From assembly GCA_964304625.1 (NCBI GenBank), contig OZ199840.1:124001-188000 (forward strand): a DNA stretch of 64,000 bases, given 5' to 3'. Below the pieces are notes generated by a model. That model searched no databases, was not told where the DNA came from, and saw only the letters and a program-made list of their open reading frames with translations. Within the stretch, counting starts at the first letter, position 1; every line of letters begins with the position of its first letter. Source of the DNA: Kudoa neothunni (Eukaryota; Cnidaria). The translations under genes were made by a program, and so were the position numbers. Shown here one piece after another: positions 1 to 12,537 of this stretch.

Positions 1-865
1 AACTTGATTTGCAGCTCCTGTCTTTTTAGTAACATAATACTGAGGCTCGTAAATGGCCATATTATCCTTCATATACGCATTTGGCATATAGTAAAAGAAA
101 CTTGGATAATTAACACATCTCATCTCATAGTGAGGAACCAATAAGTCAAATTCAACCTCATTATCTCTGTTTGCTGTGTCGCATGTTCCTCCTACAGTAC
201 CCGCTTTGAATTGTGCGTCTTTGTAATGAATAGGACACGCAACTGGAGAACAGGTTTTTGTTAGGAATCTCAATTTCTCGTTATTCTTAGACATTGTTAC
301 TTGAGGATTTACCAGTAACGCTAAATTGAATAATATGATTTATTGATTAAAATTTGTTTAGATTACGTGTGGCCAATCCAAACACTTTTCCACCTTTTGG
401 ATATGTGTCTGCTTTAACTGTAGCCTCAACAGTATTATCATATACATATATATATTTTGTTCGTGGTGTGAGTTTATCATAAGGAACTTTACTACCTTGA
501 CTATTACAAGCAATTATGCAATATTGGTTGTTATTCTCGGTGGTACTATATTCAGGGCAGGCCGTTATTTCTTCATATGCAGCTGCCCCTGTTTGGATAC
601 CATCGTTTGCGGCTCCATTGGACTTCAATAATCGGCACTTTTTATTATTTGAATAAGTAGAGCCGCCAAGTGTGTGCTTTATTACATTTGAGCTAGTGCC
701 ACTATCATATTCAATGTGATATTTGAGGGTTGCTGGAGGATCGGGTGCTGCATTATTTTCAATCAAATAAAGAAATGTGATTTGTATAACTATTATTTAT
801 TAAATAACTATTACAAAACATTATATACAGAATAAATGATGTAGGAATTTTTGTATTGCTATCAT
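1..865 (-). CDS. Family gene A, 5' part (type I membrane protein, four-Cys domains), cut by window edge
   Basis: Exons read on the minus strand: 829-865 (start codon 863-865, beginning MIAIQKFLHHL), 367-789 and 320 down past position 1. Introns are 790-828 (39 nt) and 321-366 (46 nt), both GT-AG and phase 1. The first exon plus the start of the second give a hydrophobic signal peptide ending near IQITFLYLIENNA. Exon 2 is the first four-cysteine domain (Cys pattern followed by LTPRTKYIYVY). Exon 3 begins the larger second domain (KTCSPVACPIHYKD, then NYPSFFYYMPNAYM). The gene continues to the left of the window. It is nearly identical to gene B apart from clustered differences in exon 2. No break is seen in the visible part. 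The function is unknown; a secreted or surface role is inferred from the signal peptide and from the complete paralog D. Confidence 0.75.
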
Positions 866-3604
866 TAACGAGATGGGGAAAACAATTACAACTGAATATA
901 TGAATGCTATATTAATGTCGATATTTGCGTCCGATAAGAAAATGAATTGGAACGAAAAATTTTTTTAATAGTATTATTTTTCTTTAATAATAGATTTATC
1001 CAATAAATATTATTTTTTTCTTAATATTATATTATATAGTAACTTTAGAATTAAAAAATGAACTATGACCTAAAATTATGAAAGATTTGGAAGATTATGA
1101 CAATATTTTTGACTTACTATTAGAAAAATAAGAAAATGTAAATTCTAAGGTTCAACACTTATTTTTTTATTAAAGTAAATTGATTTGAAAAATCGCATAC
1201 CGTACAATTTATAATGATCCATGATAAAATCATTTTTCCTTCACGTGTTTTTAGGAAATGCACGTTTCAAAAATGACAAATATATATAATTTTAACTGTT
1301 AGCAATGATAAATTGATTAATTCCTAGATTATTTCGGTACCGACTGACATAGTTTATACCCGGAATGGTCGCACATAATCAAATTTTTACTTTACTTTAC
1401 TTTTCTTATCTATGTTATTATTATCATTTTTTAATCTCCCGATTTTTAAAAGTTGCAACAAATAATACTTTTATTATAATGGAAATGATAAATGAATCAA
1501 AATAATTGTTCAACAACACTAATTAATAAAGGTACTCGTTTTTATTGATAATCTCTAAAAAAGTAAAGGAATATTGAAAGAATCATATCTTTGTTAGAAA
1601 ATTATCATAGAAGATCATTCAAAATTAATCCATTCATCAATATAGTTATTTATTAACAAAAATATTTACTATATACAAAATTATGAAGTAGAATTTACTT
1701 ATAGATTAATTTATAAATATTATTACAAAATCAAACATTTTGTTATACGAAACAACCAATTTTTGGTTTATTCGGCATCAGAAATTTAACATTTATTAAC
1801 TAAAAAAATTCAAATAGGTTGCTAAAAACTTTATTTTTATAATGAATACATTATCAACAACAATACTCGTTTATTTTATTATTTAATGTTGAAAAACTAA
1901 AATATCATTTTAACCGTGACAGTAAAAGAAAAATAATTCGTTTTATAAGTCAAGAATACATAAAATAAGAGATTATAAGACATAAATATTACAAATTTTT
2001 GTATTACATTAAATTATAAAAAAATTATTTAGTTTAAAATATCCTGTATTGACATAGATGGTGAATCGTATTAGAGAAGTCGTTCAAATTAAAATAATTT
2101 CTTGATCTAAAATATGCAGTAATAAAACGAATTCTTTTTAATTTCAAAATTAAACAACAACAATGATATCTCTACGAATAAAAATATATTCTGGACAAAA
2201 TGTGAAATAATTCCACTGTTGTTTTCTATATATGAAAGTAGTCTATTTCCTCAGTTAATCAAGTTAACCAAATTATTTTAATATAAATTAAATTATGATT
2301 TTTATTTTGGGCAGTTTAGAAGTGAATGTTTTTCCTCTCAGTAAATTTTTAACTTATTAAAACATCTGTACTTCTCATATTTCTGAATAAACCAATAGAT
2401 TATTGATTACAAATATTATTTATAAAAAATAAAAATTTATCAGCCGTAGTTTTTTGAATGTCTGAATTAAAATTAAATATATTAAATAGCATCCATGTTA
2501 GACTACTGAAATAACCCAAACCTGCAATATATTGTATCGATATTAAATAATTGAAATATTTTTATAGATAGGATAAATCAAAATTGAAATTTTTGTTATC
2601 TAAAACACAATGTTTGTTATTTCATTAAGCAGGAATATTGATTTAATAAAGATTAAACTAAAAACTTCTCTACGCAATTCTAATTAAAATTCATTTTTAA
2701 ATGATATATTTAAAATAACATTAATATAAATTTTTCAATAATACATCAACTCAAATGCCGAAAATGTCATTCCACGTTAAATGATCTTATCTCCATTTTT
2801 TTAGTACATAATTTAATAAAATATACCATTCTTGACTTTATGGTGCCGTCAGACGTAGGAAACATGAGGCATTATTAAAAATATCCGTTTATGGATCAAT
2901 ATCCGATCAATGTAAGTATTTCATTTTGTGTACATTCTTGCTATTGTATAACTCATAGGGTAGATGTTTCTTTGTATAATTTTTATTTTTTTCTGATAAA
3001 TAACTACTTAATTTGTAAAATATATCTACTTATCAAAGTATAAAATTGTTATTCAAAATTTTTTTATGAATTTAACTTTATACTCAATGAAATTATAAAA
3101 AATTTATTAAATGTCATCAATATTAATTAACTAAATGTATAATTATCTTATATAAGTATGAGATGAATTAAAGAATTTACCATAATTAGCATAAAATGAT
3201 TAGACTAATCAAAAATTAATGCTTATTATTTAATAAAAATTTTGTATTAATATCTCTCATAACATAAAATGAGATAATAATGTATGAAAATAAATTCACT
3301 GAATTTATTAAAAAATTTTGTTAGAACATACCAATCCGAAATCAATAGAGAAATTAAAGAAGGTAATTCTGACCTATTTAAATTTTTACAAAGATTAAAC
3401 ATAACAATACTATTTATATAATAAATCTATTAAATTTATTTTAATCCTCTAACTACGTGAAATAAACGTACCCCTAACGACATTAGGGTAGATTTAACCC
3501 CAGATTTTCGTTGGATCATTATATTTGTAAAATTAATATATAGTAAAATGCGAAGTTTTAAAAAATTCATAAGAACAGATTTCTAGGAAAATACAGAATA
3601 TTCA
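866..3604. repeat. Upstream flank of gene A, duplicated upstream of gene B
   Basis: AT-rich non-coding sequence. Position 1 aligns with 22111 and similarity continues to about 3600/25710, so the whole left end of the window is a copy of the B locus. Some stretches (about 1490-2030 against 23590-24120) are almost identical. Similarity stops at the left end of the Tigger element. No gene or RNA is recognised. A short GC-richer patch near 2840-2930 ends in a good donor-like GTAAGT and is kept in both copies, but no reading frame could be supported there. Confidence 0.8.
890..915 (-). promoter_or_regulatory. Putative core promoter of gene A
   Basis: In gene direction a TATA-like TAATATAG is followed about 20 nt later by TATTCAGTT, which resembles an arthropod-type initiator (TCAGT). 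The same pair lies upstream of B, C and D at similar distances from the start codon. This is inferred from conservation among paralogs and from motif form only. Confidence 0.35.
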
Positions 3605-5207
3605 TACAGTCGAGATTGGATATTGCATGATTCGGTATTGGGTAATTTAAGATTTTCGATATGAAGATATTTACATTGGGACTTAATTTTAGAGTTATAT
3701 CATTACTTTACTTATTAAATTAATAATATAGAATAAAAATAAAAAAATATTTTTTCTATGTGCCTCTGATTTAGTATTGTGTCAAAACTTTTTATTGCGT
3801 AACGTAAATTACCAACGTGACTCGATATTGCGTGATTTCATCTTCAATATATCCAGGGAGCAGCGTGAAATTTCTGAGAAAATTAGAATAATACAATATT
3901 ACAATTCAATAAGATCAATAAAGGGCGCAAAGAAAATGACGTTTGAAAAGTTTAAACTTAGTGGTATGATTATTTTTAATCGATAACAATTTATTTCTTA
4001 AAGGACATCCAACGCTTGACAGAATACTTTCTCATGAAACCATGCTGAAAAATTCAGATGTTGTAGGAAATAGGAAGAGGCATCCAAATGGAAGATTTAT
4101 CAACATAGACGAATAAGTTTATGAATGGTTTATCAAAAAACGCACCAATGGTCACATTATTTCTGGTGACGTAATACTTGAAATGGCCACCATAATTTTC
4201 AGAAAGAATGTAGTTCAAAATTTTAAAGCAAGCAGGGGTTGGCTAGCGGGGTTTAAAAAAAGGTTTGGAATCATTTTCATGGTGAAGCTGCGAGCGCTAA
4301 CGCTGCGTCTATTGATTCGTGCATCTATGAAAATAAAAATTTGATAAGCATATATAGCCCAAAAAATATCATCAATATTGACGAAACTGGTTTGTTTTAT
4401 GAGCAATTACAGAACAGTAGTTATTAAAAGAAGAAAATGACATTAAAGGTAAAAAGCTATCGAAAAAAAGAGTAACGATTTCGGTATCGTGCTCTTTAAG
4501 CGGAGAAAAATTGCCCTTAGTCGTAATTGAGAAATACCAAAACCCCAGGTACTTCAAGGTGGTAAAAAATTTACCTTATGAGTATTATGCCCAAAAAAAT
4601 TATTTGATGAACTCTGCTATTTTTTTCCAGATAATGAAAAAATTAAATTTTAAAATGGAGTCAGAACAACGAAAAATACTAATCTTGCTGGACCAATGTC
4701 CAGCACATCCCAAAGATATCACTTGCTTTAGTAATATAAAGTTTCTCTTCTTACCTAAAAATACTACAAGTGTTTTACAGCCACTCGATCTCGGAGTGAT
4801 TAATTGTCTTTAAAGTAGATATAAAAAAATATTGTGTAGCCATATGGCATTATGTGATGATCCGTTAAATAATAGATATACATTACTTAATGCAATTTTG
4901 ACACTCCAAGAAGCATGGAACAGTATTCCACCCGAAATTATTGTCAACTATTTTAAAAAGTGGGGCATATTTAACAAAAGTAAAAGCTAATGCGAACTTC
5001 AAAAATTAATCCATTATCATAGGAGATACAGAGACGGAAACAAATGATAAAATTTTCGAAGATGAACAGAGTATATATATATATATATAATAAAATTTTA
5101 ATATTTTTATAGTCGAGGAGGAAACATGGGAGTCCAACTTTGATGATGATAACTTACCTACTTGTGAGGATGATAACGGCGGTGTCTTAACCCATTCAGG
5201 GTTTTCA

Positions 5208-5221
5208 TTGCGTTTTCGCAA
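5208..5221. repeat. Subterminal palindrome, left arm of piggyBac
   Basis: TTGCGTTTTCGCAA lies 17 bases inside the left end. The core recurs at 5540-5555 (opposite orientation, next to CGAAAACCCCGAACGGGG, which resembles a second internal end) and at 7879-7894 in the right arm. Hairpins next to the ends could be transposase-binding or structural sites. Confidence 0.7.
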
Positions 5222-5608
5222 CAAAATGTATTTGATTATATAACAACATATAAAATTATTATTTTAAATGTATTCTGTTATTTTAAATACCCAAACATAT
5301 TAATTTATGGAAACAAATATTATTGGAGTTAATTCATATTTTAAGGTTGAACAAAATATGATTTTATGTGCTATTTTTGAAATTCCAACTAAACGAACAT
5401 CAATTAGAGTTTCGCCTAACACAGATCATGAAAATCTTATTAAAAAACATACCAACTGCCATTTGTCATTTAATATCTATATATGATAATGAATGCATCA
5501 AAGGATTAATGAATAAATATTTATTTGTAAAAAACATGTGTTGCGAAAACGCAACGAAAACCCCGAACGGGGTAATTGTGCGCGCTGCTTTAAGTATCAC
5601 TGTATAAT

Positions 5609-7324
5609 GGATCCAAAATCGTACATGAATCTTTTTGATGCAATCAAAGAATATGAAGATAACGAAAATCTAGAGTTGACTGATTTTGTGTTATTACCCC
5701 CTGAAAAAGTCGACACTCTTACAGATACTGAGGATAATTTTGAATCCAATTTTAATGGCATATGTGACATCAATTTAATTCCTGAGACGTGTGGAGAAAT
5801 TGAAGTATTTTCTGAGGCTCTTGAATCCTTCGTAAATGATGATACCTTGATATGGACTGATAAAACTAATGTCGATTCTACTAAAGAAAAATCAAAATTT
5901 TTATGTCAGAATGAGACTATATTAATCAATCGGAATATGGATAATTTTTCCATCAATACTTGAAGGGAACTTAAATTCTTATGGAACTTTTTTGGAGTTA
6001 TTTGATGAAAATTTATTTACACGCATCGTGAAACAATCTAATTTATATGCGAGCCAGAATAACAACCATGATTTTCATGTTACGATTAGTGAAATGAAAT
6101 CATTTATCGGTATTCTGATTTTGTCTGGTTATCATAGATTAGCACGCCAGTCTATGTATGGGGAATCTTCTCCAGACGCTGGTGTTGAACTCGTTAAAAG
6201 TTCAATGACCTACAAACGCTTCGAATCTATAAAAAAAATCATCCATTTTAATAATAATTCAAATATTGACACCATCGATAGATTTTTCAAGGTACGCCCT
6301 TTAATTCAAGAATTTAACAAAAATTTCAAAAAATTTGGAATATTCGAAAAATATATATCTGTGGACGAGCATATGGTACCTTATACTGGTAGGCATTCCG
6401 CTAAAATGTTTATGAAAAATAAACCAATTAGATTTGGCTTCAAGCAATGGGTTATGTCATCACCCTCCGGTTACATGTATAGTTTTGACGTGTATAATGG
6501 AAAGTCAGCAAATTATGATAAAAAATATGGTTTGGGTGGTAGTGTAGTAATCTCTTTTGCGGATGAAGTAAAAAAATGAAAAAGATCTCAATATGTTCTT
6601 CGATAATTTTTTTATTTCTCATAAATTATTACAAGAGCTCAAAAGAAGAAATATCAAGGCTACTGGAACCTTAAGATTAAACAGAATATCAAATTGCCCT
6701 GTTACTCCCCAAAAAGTAATGGCAAAAAAACCAAGGGGAGAATTTGAGATGTTTTCTGATGATCAACAACGTATTCATTGCATTCAATGGAATGATACAA
6801 AACCTGTTATCGCATTGAGTAATTGCTACACCGCTCACCCTCTCCAAAGCATCAAAAGATACTGTAGGTCGAAGAAAAAAGAAATTACTATTTGTCAGCC
6901 ATTTATGATATGTGTATATAATAAGTTTATGGGTGGAGTAGATATTGCCAATAATTTAATTTCTTGTTATAGAATTAACATAAAAGGAAAAAAATGGTAT
7001 TGGCCCATTTTTACGAATATGATATCAATGGCAGTAGTAAATTCATGGAGGATTTATAATATTGTAAATAACACACAAATTGACTTGTTGAAACATGTCA
7101 GGAATATAGTGACTGACTTGGTAACATCCGCAAAAACCAGCATTGGCCGAAAGTCTCTGTTGGGTAAATTGCAGAACGCTAATCTATGTAATAAACCAAC
7201 ATTGGTGTCTCATCCTCACAAAATAAGACGTAGGTGTGTGGTATGTAAAAATATTACCGTCCATATTTGTAAAAGTTATGGAAATCATATTCATATAAAG
7301 TGCTCGGGGTTGTTCCACAAGTAA
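5609..7324 (+). pseudogene. piggyBac transposase with two frameshifts
   Basis: Begins at the first good methionine (MDPKSYMNLFDAIKEYED) with an acidic N-terminus, then the DDE_Tnp_1_7 core. The three expected catalytic aspartates are visible: SVDEHMVPYTGRHS near 6360, MFFDNFFIS near 6595 and MGGVDIANN near 6930. The C-terminus has the family's Cys-rich zinc domain (RRCVVCKNITVHIC). Two one-base frame changes interrupt it, near 5945 in a T run and near 6570 in a run of seven A, so it is very recently damaged or contains sequencing errors. The conserved catalytic residues argue for recent activity. Confidence 0.85.
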
Positions 7325-8457
7325 ATGATTAAAATTATAATTTTCTTGTAGATAACTTTTTTTCCTCATGTATTTGACAAATATTATTTATGTGCGTTGT
7401 AATCTTATTCCCATACAAGGAAAGTTTTTCATTGCATTTTTGGAATCTAAATACTTCTCGAATATACTCTTTTATAATTTAATTTTTTTCGATTATTTTT
7501 TTAGATGATTATTATAATCCTTATTAAGTCTAATACCAGATATGTAAAAACTACAAAATTGTAAGTTAAATGGGTTAAAGGGGTAAAATTTAATCTCACA
7601 TGGCATAATAAGGGATTAGTTAGAGGTTTTGTTACTAGTAAGGAAATATTGTTGAAATATGAACCAAAAATAATTTTTTATCGCTAATCTGGGTCAAGAA
7701 TACCGAGTGACACTCAAACGTACTACAACCCATATCATTAAAAAATATAGAAAACAAAAAAATATAAATTTTTCTATAATATGTCACATAGGTATTACTA
7801 AATTGTTGTTTAAAATTCATTGTTTTTGTTAATTTCATTTGTCACGTGACACGCAAATTTATATACCACAAGTTTTTCGTTGCGTTTTCGCAACACTGCA
7901 AAAAACTACGTATCTTTGTAAGGAGATAAAATTTTAAAATAGTTTTTTTTAAATCAATAATAATATTGTTAGTTTTACTTTATATTATAATCTTACAAAA
8001 ATACAAAATTGGAACCTGAATGGGATAATATCTATAGTGAATCCAATTCAGAATGAAATCGAATCTGATGAGGAAGAACCAAAAGTTCCAATAAAAGATA
8101 TAAAGTATGCCGTAAGTACATTAAGGAAGGTGTTTATTCAGGAAGATCCATCTGGACTCATCGATCTTCATCCGATAATGGATCGAATTTTAAAAATATC
8201 ATCTCAAAGATTGCACCAAACTAAAATTACTTCATTTTTTCATAAAAATTAATAATTTTGTCTGGCTGAATTAAATAAAATTCCTCATATTTATTTTATT
8301 TCACTAGCAATGATTTAAGGTAGGATAAACGCACAAAACAAGTTTAAATTGAATATTTTTACAAGTGCGCATTTGCATGATTCGATATTGCGTAAAACCT
8401 TTTTATTACGTAATTTTTGTGACCTAGGTAAAATTACGCAATATCGAATCTCGACCG

Positions 8458-9520
8458 TAATAGTTTAACTTTTTTGCGAAAAAATCATTTATTATAAAAA
8501 CGAAATTGAAATTTTTATATACATGTTAGTTTTCGAGTTATTTCCTCCCTTTGCAATAGCCACTGCCTTATAATTACCGTCCCTTGTACATTAATTCCAA
8601 AACTCATTCAAAGAATTCTTTTTTAATTTCATTTTATTGAGATACTAAGAATCTTGTTGATTTTTTCGATTGTGGGATTTCTTTAAGATTATATTTTCGC
8701 TTTCTCCATCGTCTCACTAACTCCCGCGGAACTCCAATCTCTTTTCTCATAAATCTTACATTCATGTTCATTTGCATGGTCAATCGCTTTAAACTCATAG
8801 CTGTCTAATTGACTCTTTGTTTATCCATAACAAGGATTTACGAGTATCAAAAACGAATGCTCAAATTATCGTATAGTTCCCTATGATCTGAATGTAAAGA
8901 GGTTTGTGCTAGTACTGATAAAGTATATTAAATATAATCTTAATTTTGTTACGAAACTGATACATTACATATGTTCTACAAAATTTTACAGTCAGACCTA
9001 CACGGAATTTGAAAAAGTAATCATACTACGTGTAAAAAAGAATCAAATATATTGCTCTATACATAATATAGATGTCTAATTCCAGCTGTAAACAATGTGA
9101 AATATAAAAGGATTTTAAATGAATTTATACTGCATTTTTATTATAATAAATGTATATATTACTAGTGGCATCATTTTTAACATAACGCTCTGGTTCGGTA
9201 GGATCACTTCATATTCGATTTGTGCAGAGGACACCTTACCAATATATAACGAACCCAATCTGATACTTGAATCTAAGTATACGCACAATCATAGTAACAT
9301 TTTTGGAAAAGTTAATGTCAATCTTCAAAGTATGGCCGATAAAAAGTTTTCGACCAAAACGAGATTATATACAATAAATATTAAATCATATTTTTTGATT
9401 TGAACACTTAATAGTTTGAATTATTGATAAATAAAAGCAGGATTAAAAATATCGGAGCATGAATTAAATAATCGAAATTTCTCTAACTAGATAGTAGGGA
9501 AAAATTCGTAAATATAGGGT
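8458..9520. repeat. Downstream flank of gene C, duplicated downstream of gene B
   Basis: From about 8566 (TTATAATTACCG) onward this matches 19098-19963. It contains one small open frame described separately. Nothing recognisable lies in 8458-8565. Confidence 0.75.
9119..9403 (+). CDS. Doubtful small secreted protein, 94 codons
   Basis: A plus-strand frame starts MNLYCIFIIINVYITSG, a plausible signal peptide, and ends at 9403. Its last 60 codons (ESKYTHNHSNIF, then NLQSMADKK) align without any gap to an open frame at 19714-19902 in the duplicated flank, with about a quarter of the residues changed. Gap-free alignment between two copies hints at coding, but the copy at 19.7 kb lacks the signal-peptide start and the frame has no known relative. 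A GT-AG pair of about 30 nt near 9199-9228 could be a mini-intron instead. Treat as unproven. Confidence 0.25.
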   Translation: MNLYCIFIIINVYITSGIIFNITLWFGRITSYSICAEDTLPIYNEPNLILESKYTHNHSNIFGKVNVNLQSMADKKFSTKTRLYTINIKSYFLI

Positions 9521-12500
9521 TTAATTTTTCTTCTTGAAAACCACGAAACCAATAGCACCCATGATCATAGCACCAATAGCCGCCACTGCAATTATTCTAA
9601 AACAATATTAGTTAAATTGTAGGAACATAATAAAGTAATACATGACCATGGTTTTAGAACTAAATAAAAAATTTAATTATTTTAAAAATATTAATTAATA
9701 AACCTTGAACTGCTTTTGGCTCCTAAAAGTTACAGTTTTAATTATTTTCGAAGTAATAATGTTTTACCTTGCTCAATAGTGGCTGTCCCATAAATTGTTG
9801 GATTGATAGAACTGTACACAGTCAAATGATAATTGTTGCCATCTGCTAATCCACTGATAGTGAATGATTTGCATGGGGGGAACCTTTTACATCCTTTATC
9901 CCTTGGACTCATGCATTTTTTAATAATTGCTATCGATTTGGTACTCGCATTACGTAATTCCCACTTACATTTGGATTTTTCATTAAGACTAGATGGTAGG
10001 GTGTTTTCTATAACAAATGATTCACCATCCCTTGTTATTGTCACATATATTATTTTGTCGTTTTCTGTGGGATTCCCCTTTGGAGCAGCTATTTATTTTA
10101 AATATTAATATAATAATAATATCGAAAATATTTTTACTAGCTACTAAAGTAATTTCATTTCGCTCTGATTTTCCCACTGCAGTAATAGACACTTTATACT
10201 CTTCATTTGCATCATAGTCGCTGAATTTAATAGAACTGCACAATGGAAATGAGGAGCATGTGTTTGAATTGACCGGGCTCGCAGTTGTATCAACTGTTGT
10301 AGCTGGGGCAACATTTGTGTCAGTTTCAGTTTGAGTAATAGATTCAGCTCTTGCAATTTTTAATTCATTAATTTCTGATTTAGACTTTGAATTTTACTAG
10401 TACCAGTTTGTCCTTGGTCGGGATTAGGGCTGGATTCGACTGGTGAGCTTGGTGGAGTATTTTGAGTTTCTGGCGCAGCTGCCGGTGTCTGTGATGCTTC
10501 GCAGACGTAAACATCTTCAAACCCGTCATCTTTTTTTATTTGGATTGTATAATGACAAATGGCTTCTGGGACTTTTTTGGACAATTGTGCATTTAATTCC
10601 AATCCTTGTTCAGTGTATTTTTGAGTTATTCTCAAGGTCGCCAGATCTAGATTGAGTTGAATAAGTTAATATTTTGATATATATATATATACTAGTTATA
10701 ACATTTGTATATATGTGTTCTTTGTACTCTTTGTCAGCAATGACTTTAACGTCGTAAGAAGTGTTTGGTTCAAGATCAACAATAGTTATTGATTCTCTAC
10801 ATCTTCCTCTACAGGGATTGGTTTCAGTACATTTAGCGGTGTAAAATGTATTTTTCCCAGCAGGACTTACGTAATATTCACAATTGGGTTCTTCATTTTT
10901 ATTTGCCTCTGCGTTGCCTCCAATAGCTGTTAGTGTAGTTCTAGATTCTGTCTTAGTAGGGGCAGTTTCTTGGAAATTTTTATTATCCTCATTATCTTGT
11001 AAATATTATTACTTAAGTTAATATTAAATTTTTAGTTATTACTTGTTCTTATAAGTATTTGTTCTTTGAAGGAAGCTGGATCTGATATGCCACTGGATTC
11101 AATTTCAATTATATATGGTTTTCCCGGAGCCAGCCCTTCTATTATTAATTTTTCGCAACCAGTTTTACATTCGCCGCCATCACCACTACTACTACTACCA
11201 CCACTATTCTTTTTAGTGGTCGAATCACATGTAGTGGTTGATGCAGTGTGTTTGATTCTGTCAGCTTGGTAATGATTTAGAGTACAACTAGTGAATTTAG
11301 GATCTGATGATGGATTTAAAAATCTCCCATCAAACGTTAAACCTTGTTTCGTATAAACAGATAATAAACCAACTCCAGTCTCAGATATTGCTAAAAAATT
11401 TATAAATTAACACCGAATTAAATAAATTACGAAATTTTTTTTGAGAAAATCCATCTAAATCACTAAGAGAAGTTTTTGAAAGATCGTGATTTCTGGTTTG
11501 AATTAGAACATTATATATTTCTTTTTCTGCAGTTAGAGTAAGCTCAACGTCTTTGCATGGTGCGTAACACTTTCCTGCAGTATTTCCACACTTTGATTCA
11601 AAGGCATCACCCGATGCTGCACTTTTAGCGTCTTTAATGCCAAAAACACAGATCTCAGATGATAACGTTAAATCTGTGAATTTAAGACCAACTTGATTAG
11701 GAGCTCCTGTCTTTTTAGTCACATAATACTGAGGCTCATAAATAGCCACATTTTTCTTCATATATACGTTTGGCATATTATAGAAGAAGCTTGGATAATT
11801 CAGACACCTTATTTCATAATGGAGGAATTAATAAGTCAAATTCAACATCATTAATTGTGTTGTCCGCGTCACATGTTCCTACAGCGGTACCCGCGTTGAA
11901 TTGTGCGTCTTTATAGTGAATTGAGCAACCAACTGGAGGGCAAGTTTTAGTTAAGAGTTTTAGTTTTTTCTCTCATCAACAGATATTTTTGTTTGGGGAT
12001 TTACCAACAACGCTAAATTTAAAGATGATTTATCGAATAAAAATTATTTAAATTACGTATGGCCAAACCAAATACTTTTCCACCTTTTGGATATGTCTCT
12101 GCTTTAGCAGTGGCCTCATCACCATTATCATATACATACATGTATTTTGTTCTTGGAGAGAACTTATTGTATGAAACTTTGCTAGCTTGACTATTGCAAT
12201 CTATCACGCATTTGGTGTTTTCATTATTATTCCCAGGGCACTCAGTTATTTCTCCATACGCGGCTGCTTCTGTATTGGATATCAATATACGACACTTTTT
12301 TCCTTCGCCATAACTTGACCCAACAAGTATATGTTTTATTAAATTTGAATTACTAGCATCACCGTATTCAATTTGGTATTTGAGTGTTGCTGTGGGAGTA
12401 GACGCAGCTGGAGTTCCCGATACTGTTGTATTTTTAATTATACAAAAGAATGCGATTTGCATGGCTAATAAAGATTCATTATTAATAATAAAAAAATAGA

Positions 12501-12537
12501 TACATAAGAGGAAATGCAAAAATTTATCCTTAACCAT
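9521..12537 (-). CDS. Family gene C (type I membrane protein); possible pseudogene with three one-base indels
   Basis: Nine exons on the minus strand: 12504-12537, 12057-12464, 11431-12012, 11043-11390, 10693-10995, 10138-10646, 9768-10088, 9704-9722 (19-nt microexon) and 9521-9596. Introns are 39-49 nt except the last (107 nt). The product begins MVKDKFLHFLL and ends with a transmembrane helix (IIAVAAIGAMIMGAIGFVVF) and the tail KKKN. Three one-base indels relative to D are seen, in the T6 run at 11964-11969, the G pair at 11821-11822 and the T run at 10378-10381. Correcting them gives 866 codons, the same as D. Exon 4 has a Gly/Ser-rich insertion encoded by a trinucleotide repeat near 11170-11215. 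Exon 2 is diverged from A, B and D, while exons 5-9 are nearly the same as B. Confidence 0.75.
9704..9722 (-). other. 19-nt microexon (gene C), encodes juxtamembrane AKSSS
   Basis: Flanked by a 45-nt and a 107-nt intron with GT-AG ends. It joins phase 1 to phase 2 and links the last extracellular domain to the membrane helix. The same exon occurs in B (20147-20165), D (47316-47334) and F (62753-62771), and as 22 nt in E (61238-61259). Confidence 0.75.

Larger units (their letters stand above)
5191..8024 (+). mobile_element. piggyBac element inserted in the Tigger coding region
   Basis: The left end is TTAA (5187-5190) followed by CCCATTCAGGGTTTTC. The right end reads CCTGAATGGG up to 8024, followed by ATAA, a one-base change of the TTAA duplicate. 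Removing the element and one target copy restores the Tigger reading frame across the junction (GGVLISIVNPIQ), which confirms precise TTAA insertion into coding DNA. Both arms carry a 14-16 bp palindrome built on TTGCG-TTTT-CGCAA. Confidence 0.88.
3854..8252 (+). pseudogene. Tigger (DDE_1) transposase, decayed and split
   Basis: N-terminal helix-turn-helix (IRSIKGAKKMTFEKFKLS) ends in what looks like a 40-nt GT-AG intron at 3964-4003, after which the frame continues as GHPTLDRILSHETMLKN. Next come the CENP-B-type DNA-binding segment (ASRGWLAGFKKRFGI), the first catalytic region (INIDETGLFYEQL near 4374), and the later catalytic region LLDQCPAHPKDI with FLPKNTTSVLQPLDLG at 4690-4800. After the piggyBac the C-terminal tail resumes at about 8031 (SDEEEPKVPIKDIKYAVSTL) and ends QTKITSFFHKN at 8252, a typical Tigger ending. 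One in-frame stop (near 4114) and at least three frameshifts (near 4276, 4425 and 4812) inactivate it. Confidence 0.85.
3607..8457 (+). mobile_element. pogo/Tigger DNA transposon carrying a nested piggyBac
   Basis: The left terminal inverted repeat starts CAGTCGAGATTGGATATTG at 3607; the right end is its inverse (CGGTCGAGATTCGATATTG read from 8457). A TA dinucleotide flanks both ends, as expected for this superfamily. Subterminal copies of CGATATTGCG occur near 3822 and 8381. Inside is a plus-strand Tigger transposase split by a piggyBac element at 5191-8024. The Tigger is dead: it has an in-frame stop and frameshifts. The piggyBac therefore landed on an element that is now decayed, although which decay came first cannot be seen. 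Confidence 0.9.

Noticed and set aside
9833-10655. Plus-strand open frames opposite gene C, repeated opposite B and D
   Set aside because: They are antisense shadows of exons 6 and 7, repeated only because the exons are repeated.
10679-10692. (AT)n tract in gene C intron 5
   Set aside because: A simple microsatellite inside a normal short intron.
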